In this document: positions 59,801-64,000 of the stretch, piece after piece
How the letters are laid out: the number at the start of each line of letters is the position of its first letter
Position numbering within the stretch: position 1 is the first letter of the stretch
DNA from: Luscinia megarhynchos
Lineage: Eukaryota > Chordata > Aves > Passeriformes > Turdidae
Reading direction: 5' to 3'
Assembly: GCA_034336665.1 (NCBI GenBank)
Contig: CM067592.1
Location: forward strand, 50,885,473 to 50,949,472
Length of the DNA stretch: 64,000 nt
The notes under the pieces: generated by a model
What the model saw: only the letters and a program-made list of their open reading frames with translations
Told to the model about the DNA's origin: nothing
Databases searched by the model: none
Translations under genes and position numbers: made by a program

Positions 59801-62800
59801 CATCCATATCCCTAGAGACAACTTTTGTCCAACTTTGGACAGTATGTCTTGACTACAAGGACCCAGACTTGAATTCCAAAGTGCCATCTTGAAAAAAAAG
59901 CAGAAGAAACCTGGTTCAATAAAGTTTTCTACATGTAATCAATAGCAATTCAATTACTATGGCACAGATTAAAAAAAAGGATAATATGAGGATGCATTTA
60001 ATATTAATTCTTTCTGAGTGGAAGAAAATTATTTTATCTAGAAATGAAAGGAGAAGTGATTTATTGGGGAAAAAAATACAAGATATGTGAACAGCCACAC
60101 TGAGAAGGGATGGTGTATGGATTAGAATAACTGCACCCAAGTGATTTTTCTGGCAGTCTGCTCTTTTCAGACAAATTATGCTCCTTCTGCTGAATTCCCA
60201 AACAAGATAGCAATGTTTTCAATCATATGACAAAATTTCTTTCAATATTTTCAGGTATTTATGAGAAAAGAGTGTACATGCCCAGTGCACTGAACTCCAC
60301 AGAGAGTAGCTAAGAGATCACCTACTTCCTCCATAGACTGCCCATTGTTCATAGAACATCCCCAACTTACTGTGGCACAGAATCTCTGGAAAATGAGAAT
60401 CAAACCACAGGGACTGAAATTGTTCATGCAAATCATTGAGATACGACTGGCCATGGCTTTCACTCAGTGAAAGTTCAAAAAAAATTGCTCAAAAAAAATT
60501 ACGTCTACATTTTTGATAGCTCTTTGCTTACATCCCATCCTTTTATTAAAGAAAATTATATGTAGACTCAGACTCAGAAATAAATTAATGTTTGTAAAGC
60601 TCTCCTCTTTGCAAGTAGGACAACTTAAAATGAATAAGCCATAACTTGGTAAGTCTGAAAACATCTAACCAATGCACAGCACCAGAAGTTCACGATCCTA
60701 GTTGCCTCTTAGATGTGGAATCCTAAGTATCTCCATAAGGATCCTAAAAATATCTGACCATAAGAAGGAAAAAGAGTTCTCGACTTGGTGGTATTTTTGG
60801 CTAGTATTGAACTTTGCCTGTGAAGAAATTGCTTTGTCAGGAGGTTGGAAGTACCTTCTGGACTGAGGTAAGTTTCTCAGAAATACTAATTTCTGAAGTA
60901 ATAAATATGTGCTCTGTTTTGACAAAAGGCAAAGCATTTGGTCACACTGACCTGAATTTTCTTCTCTTTTACTGAGTGATTTAAATTAAAAATGCTACAA
61001 CCAGTTAATTGTAGTGTTTACTCACCAAAAACAACTGCAAGATTTTGATTATCAAGAATGTAAGTATTCTAACTTACTTACTTTTTCTGAATCCCAGGCA
61101 TTACAGCCCTGGTTAATGACCTTGTACCATATATACTCTGGAAATCATGAAAAATATACACTGTGCTGGGTTTTAATTCGTTTGGCTGGAAGTAGGAGTT
61201 CCTCAGACATTAATATGTTCTACACCACACAATTACATAGGATGAGCCTTCACTTTTCCTTTGCGTAGCTAATAAGTAGGTAAGTTTATTGACCCATAAG
61301 AAACCTCGTCATCCTGAACTCTGTGTAAAGGACAGAGAGAAGGTATGCAGCTGTGTAGTTAACTTCCAATTATGTGAGTAATAAAGGCATAGTTTAAGGT
61401 TATTAATATGTTAAAATTTGTAAGGAATTTTCTGTCACTTAATTAACATTTGCCAAGGCAGCCTACAGAAAATTAAATATCAATTAATAAAAATACTGAC
61501 ATTTACTTAGATATTCTATTAGTTGTCACAATTATTAACTTAATATAGCCAGCTTCTAAAAATCCAATTAAAAGTCTAAATATTCGCTAGAATTTTTATG
61601 TGCGAAAAATGTAATTATACTTAAACTAGATTACACATCATCTTTCCTATTAAGTCTCATTAAATGGTCTTTAACTACCAATTGATATTTAAAATCATAA
61701 AACCACAGACATTTCTTACCTTTCATGGAGAGGTGAACAATTTCATCTATTGTGTCCTCCATTTACTTCATATGAACACCACAGCTTACTAACACTGTTT
61801 AATGCTTTTTGCTAGCATCTCCTAATTCCTAATTGCTCTGAGGGAAAACGTCAGCTTTCAAACCCAAGTAACTAAGTGCAGGTGAAGACCAATGCCTTGG
61901 AGAGCAGTTGTGACCTAGAACTGGTGCAGTCTTGCAGAACTGGAGAGGCACTGCTGGACTTCATGAATATTTGAAGAATGTCTGGTCAAAAATTTCCTTT
62001 CACAGAGACAGAAGCAAAATATTTATTCAAAATTTTCTAATCAACATCTTCATTATTCGTCTCACCCAGGTGGCCTTGCACTTTCTTCTTCCACTTGCCA
62101 TTATCTTCCATTTTTCTCTTCTCTTGCCCTGCTCCTTGCCCTGGACTTACAGCTGCCCAAGATTTGGTTTTATTTTTCAAACACTAGCTTCACCTGGTCA
62201 AGTGAAAACGTTCATAGAGAAGAAGTTGCCTTTGCCCAGAGACACTAAATCTGGTCCTGGCCTCTTCAGGCAACTTTGCAGGATTAATACAGGAAGATCA
62301 GTACAAGACCATGCAGATCTGGTAAAATTAACTTGGTTTTCTTGCTTTGTTTATTCCTCTAACTGTACAGGAAAAAAAAAAGATTAGTTTTTCCTTCAAT
62401 TTCCTTCATGTGAGGACCCTTGTTTTGGAAAATGTAATTCAGTTTCTGTTTAATGGCAGAGATGTGAACATGTGCTTATTACTATTATAAAATCTGAAAG
62501 ATTTTGACTATGTGTGTCTGCTTTCATAAAGTGTAGATACAAAGAAAAAAAAAAAAAGGTGGATGAAATTTCTCTCTACTGTTACTGAGAAACAATATCG
62601 CCCCTCAAAACTTGCCCAGGAAACTACTGAACCCTGAGTTCCTGGCTACATGACTGCTATGAAACAATTGCTAAACCTCTTAAGGTTGGTGTGAGAGACT
62701 TGATGAAATTGGAAGATTTTATTTTACTTGCCTGTCAAGATGTGCTAGATACAAGCACAGGGTAAGAAGTGGGGAAAATCTTTGAGTTTCCAATAATTTC

Positions 62801-64000
62801 TTTCTTTCTGATTGAAGTTTAGAATTTTCATCTCGTGAAGACAGTCATCAAGAAAAAGTAATATTTTCGTCTTCCATTTCTATCATTCTTTGCAATTGCA
62901 CATGATCTACTGTGCAGCTGCTGAGTTTTCTGGCCGGGATGACTGTACTTCACAGCGTGCTTAAGGATTGCTTACAGTTACTCCTTTACACCTGACATAC
63001 GCTTCTACAATTACCTTTTCATGAAATGGTAACACAAAGACCTGCATTTTTGAGGCGTGGAGGACTCTTGGGATGAAAACCATTATCCTGATATGATCTA
63101 CCAAAGTTTTTTTAGATTTCACCACAGAAGTAGTTGCTATCTTGTTAATACTCAGTAAATTAAATTTAAGCTTAATCTATTAATATTCATGTTTTCCTAT
63201 ATGTGCTAAGAATATGTAATTTACCAATGCTTGACACCTGGTGTGTCATTATAAACTAAATTCATGCTTGAAACTTGATCTTCCATAGCTAATTATATTG
63301 CATTAGGGGTTCAACAATTCTTTTTTATTAGTTTTGCTTCCCTAACAGGAGGCCCAGCAATAAACACTCAGCATCTTTTTGCTTGAGGTAGTTAGTACTA
63401 TCATGCTGCCACCATCTCAGCACTATCCTGTGTCCCAGAACTGTAGTGCATAAATTGTCTTCCTAATATTGAAAGAACTTCAGGCATGATTAATATTTTT
63501 AACAATGTGATTAATGTTCAGCAACAGTCATTATTGAGAAAGTAAGACCGCATCAGTCTAGAAAACTTTCAATTCTTGTTTTTCTTTGACAGGTTTCCCT
63601 ATACTAGCATTTAGAATAGAAGAGAAAAGAAAACCTCACCAACTTAGGAAGAGAAAGATGTCAGAATATGCTAAACATAGCCCTTCAGATAATATGCCTG
63701 TTTTCTTAATTAGAAAAATTATTTTTAAAATTAACAGTAATTTTATTAAAGAGCACTTCAATTAGACTTACATCCTCACCTCACTCCCCTGTTATTAGGG
63801 AAGCCAATATATAATATGTGATTCTCCCATACATGAATTTCTTTAAAAGCAGGAGAAATAGTCATGCATAGATAAGGAAACAACCATTTTCTTGTCATGT
63901 GGTAAAGTCTATAACCATCCCTAGGACATACAAGAAATTAGGTTTATTACACTTTGCTGATGACTATCAAACTAATGAAAGAAAATATCTCAGCCTTATC
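56816..64000. other. Long AT-rich stretch without a gene
   Basis: No gene, RNA gene or transposon recognised in the last 7 kb. The longest frame (151 codons, 61932-62387) has no signal of a known family and no codon pattern that stands out; a 112-codon frame at 58369-58707 is similar. Short A runs occur, for example near 62548. Confidence 0.5.

Noticed and set aside
61932..62387. 151-codon frame, longest non-repeat frame
   Set aside because: No domain, no recognisable family and no exon or promoter context; one frame of this size is plausible by chance in 64 kb on six frames.
1..64000. tRNA, rRNA, CRISPR arrays, prophage or bacterial operons
   Set aside because: No tRNA-like cloverleaf boxes, direct-repeat/spacer patterns or ribosome-binding sites with long genes were seen; the sequence is clearly vertebrate.

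Overview
The window looks like nuclear DNA from a bird, probably a passerine. The evidence is several CR1 LINE fragments whose wording I recognise (reverse transcriptase, endonuclease and the ATTCT-type 3' end), plus long terminal repeats (LTRs) of avian endogenous retroviruses. The DNA is mostly AT-rich, with many short A/T runs and no long open reading frame outside repeats. I find no protein-coding gene, tRNA, rRNA, bacterial-type operon or CRISPR array. It reads as a gene desert or the inside of a very large intron. Every open frame longer than about 100 codons either lies in a repeat or matches nothing I know.

Layout. 1-2.2 kb: two CR1 fragments on the minus strand, the first carrying a broken reverse-transcriptase segment. 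2.2-12.5 kb: unique AT-rich DNA with a CR1 3' end (6.5-6.8 kb), a TG/CG alternating tract and A-rich and T-rich tracts. 12.5-13.2 kb: a CR1 3' end whose tail has grown into a graded pentanucleotide array (ATTCT, then GTTCT, GTTCC, GCCTA). 15.0-15.6 kb: a CR1 reverse-transcriptase fragment on the minus strand. 15.6-32 kb: mostly unique sequence with one exon-like 105-bp stretch at 21.5 kb. 32.3-32.6 kb: an internally deleted CR1. 34.9-36.3 kb: a GC-rich retroviral LTR of about 1.33 kb. 41.9-43.0 kb: the 5' part of a CR1 with endonuclease remnants. 44.4-44.9 kb: an old LTR. 48.8-51.3 kb: repeat-poor sequence that resembles conserved non-coding DNA, though I cannot test that. 52.7-53.4 kb: a purine-only GGGAA/GGAAG satellite. 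55.5-56.2 kb: a well-preserved solo LTR with a perfect 6-bp target-site duplication. 56.3-56.8 kb: LTR-like promoter and poly(A) signals. The rest, to 64 kb, is unique AT-rich DNA.

No gene network can be described. The most informative features are the graded CR1-tail microsatellite, the long homopurine array, the clean solo LTR and the possible isolated exon. I found no convincing undescribed biological system. Family names are from memory of avian repeats, and element edges are approximate unless a duplication or sharp boundary is stated.
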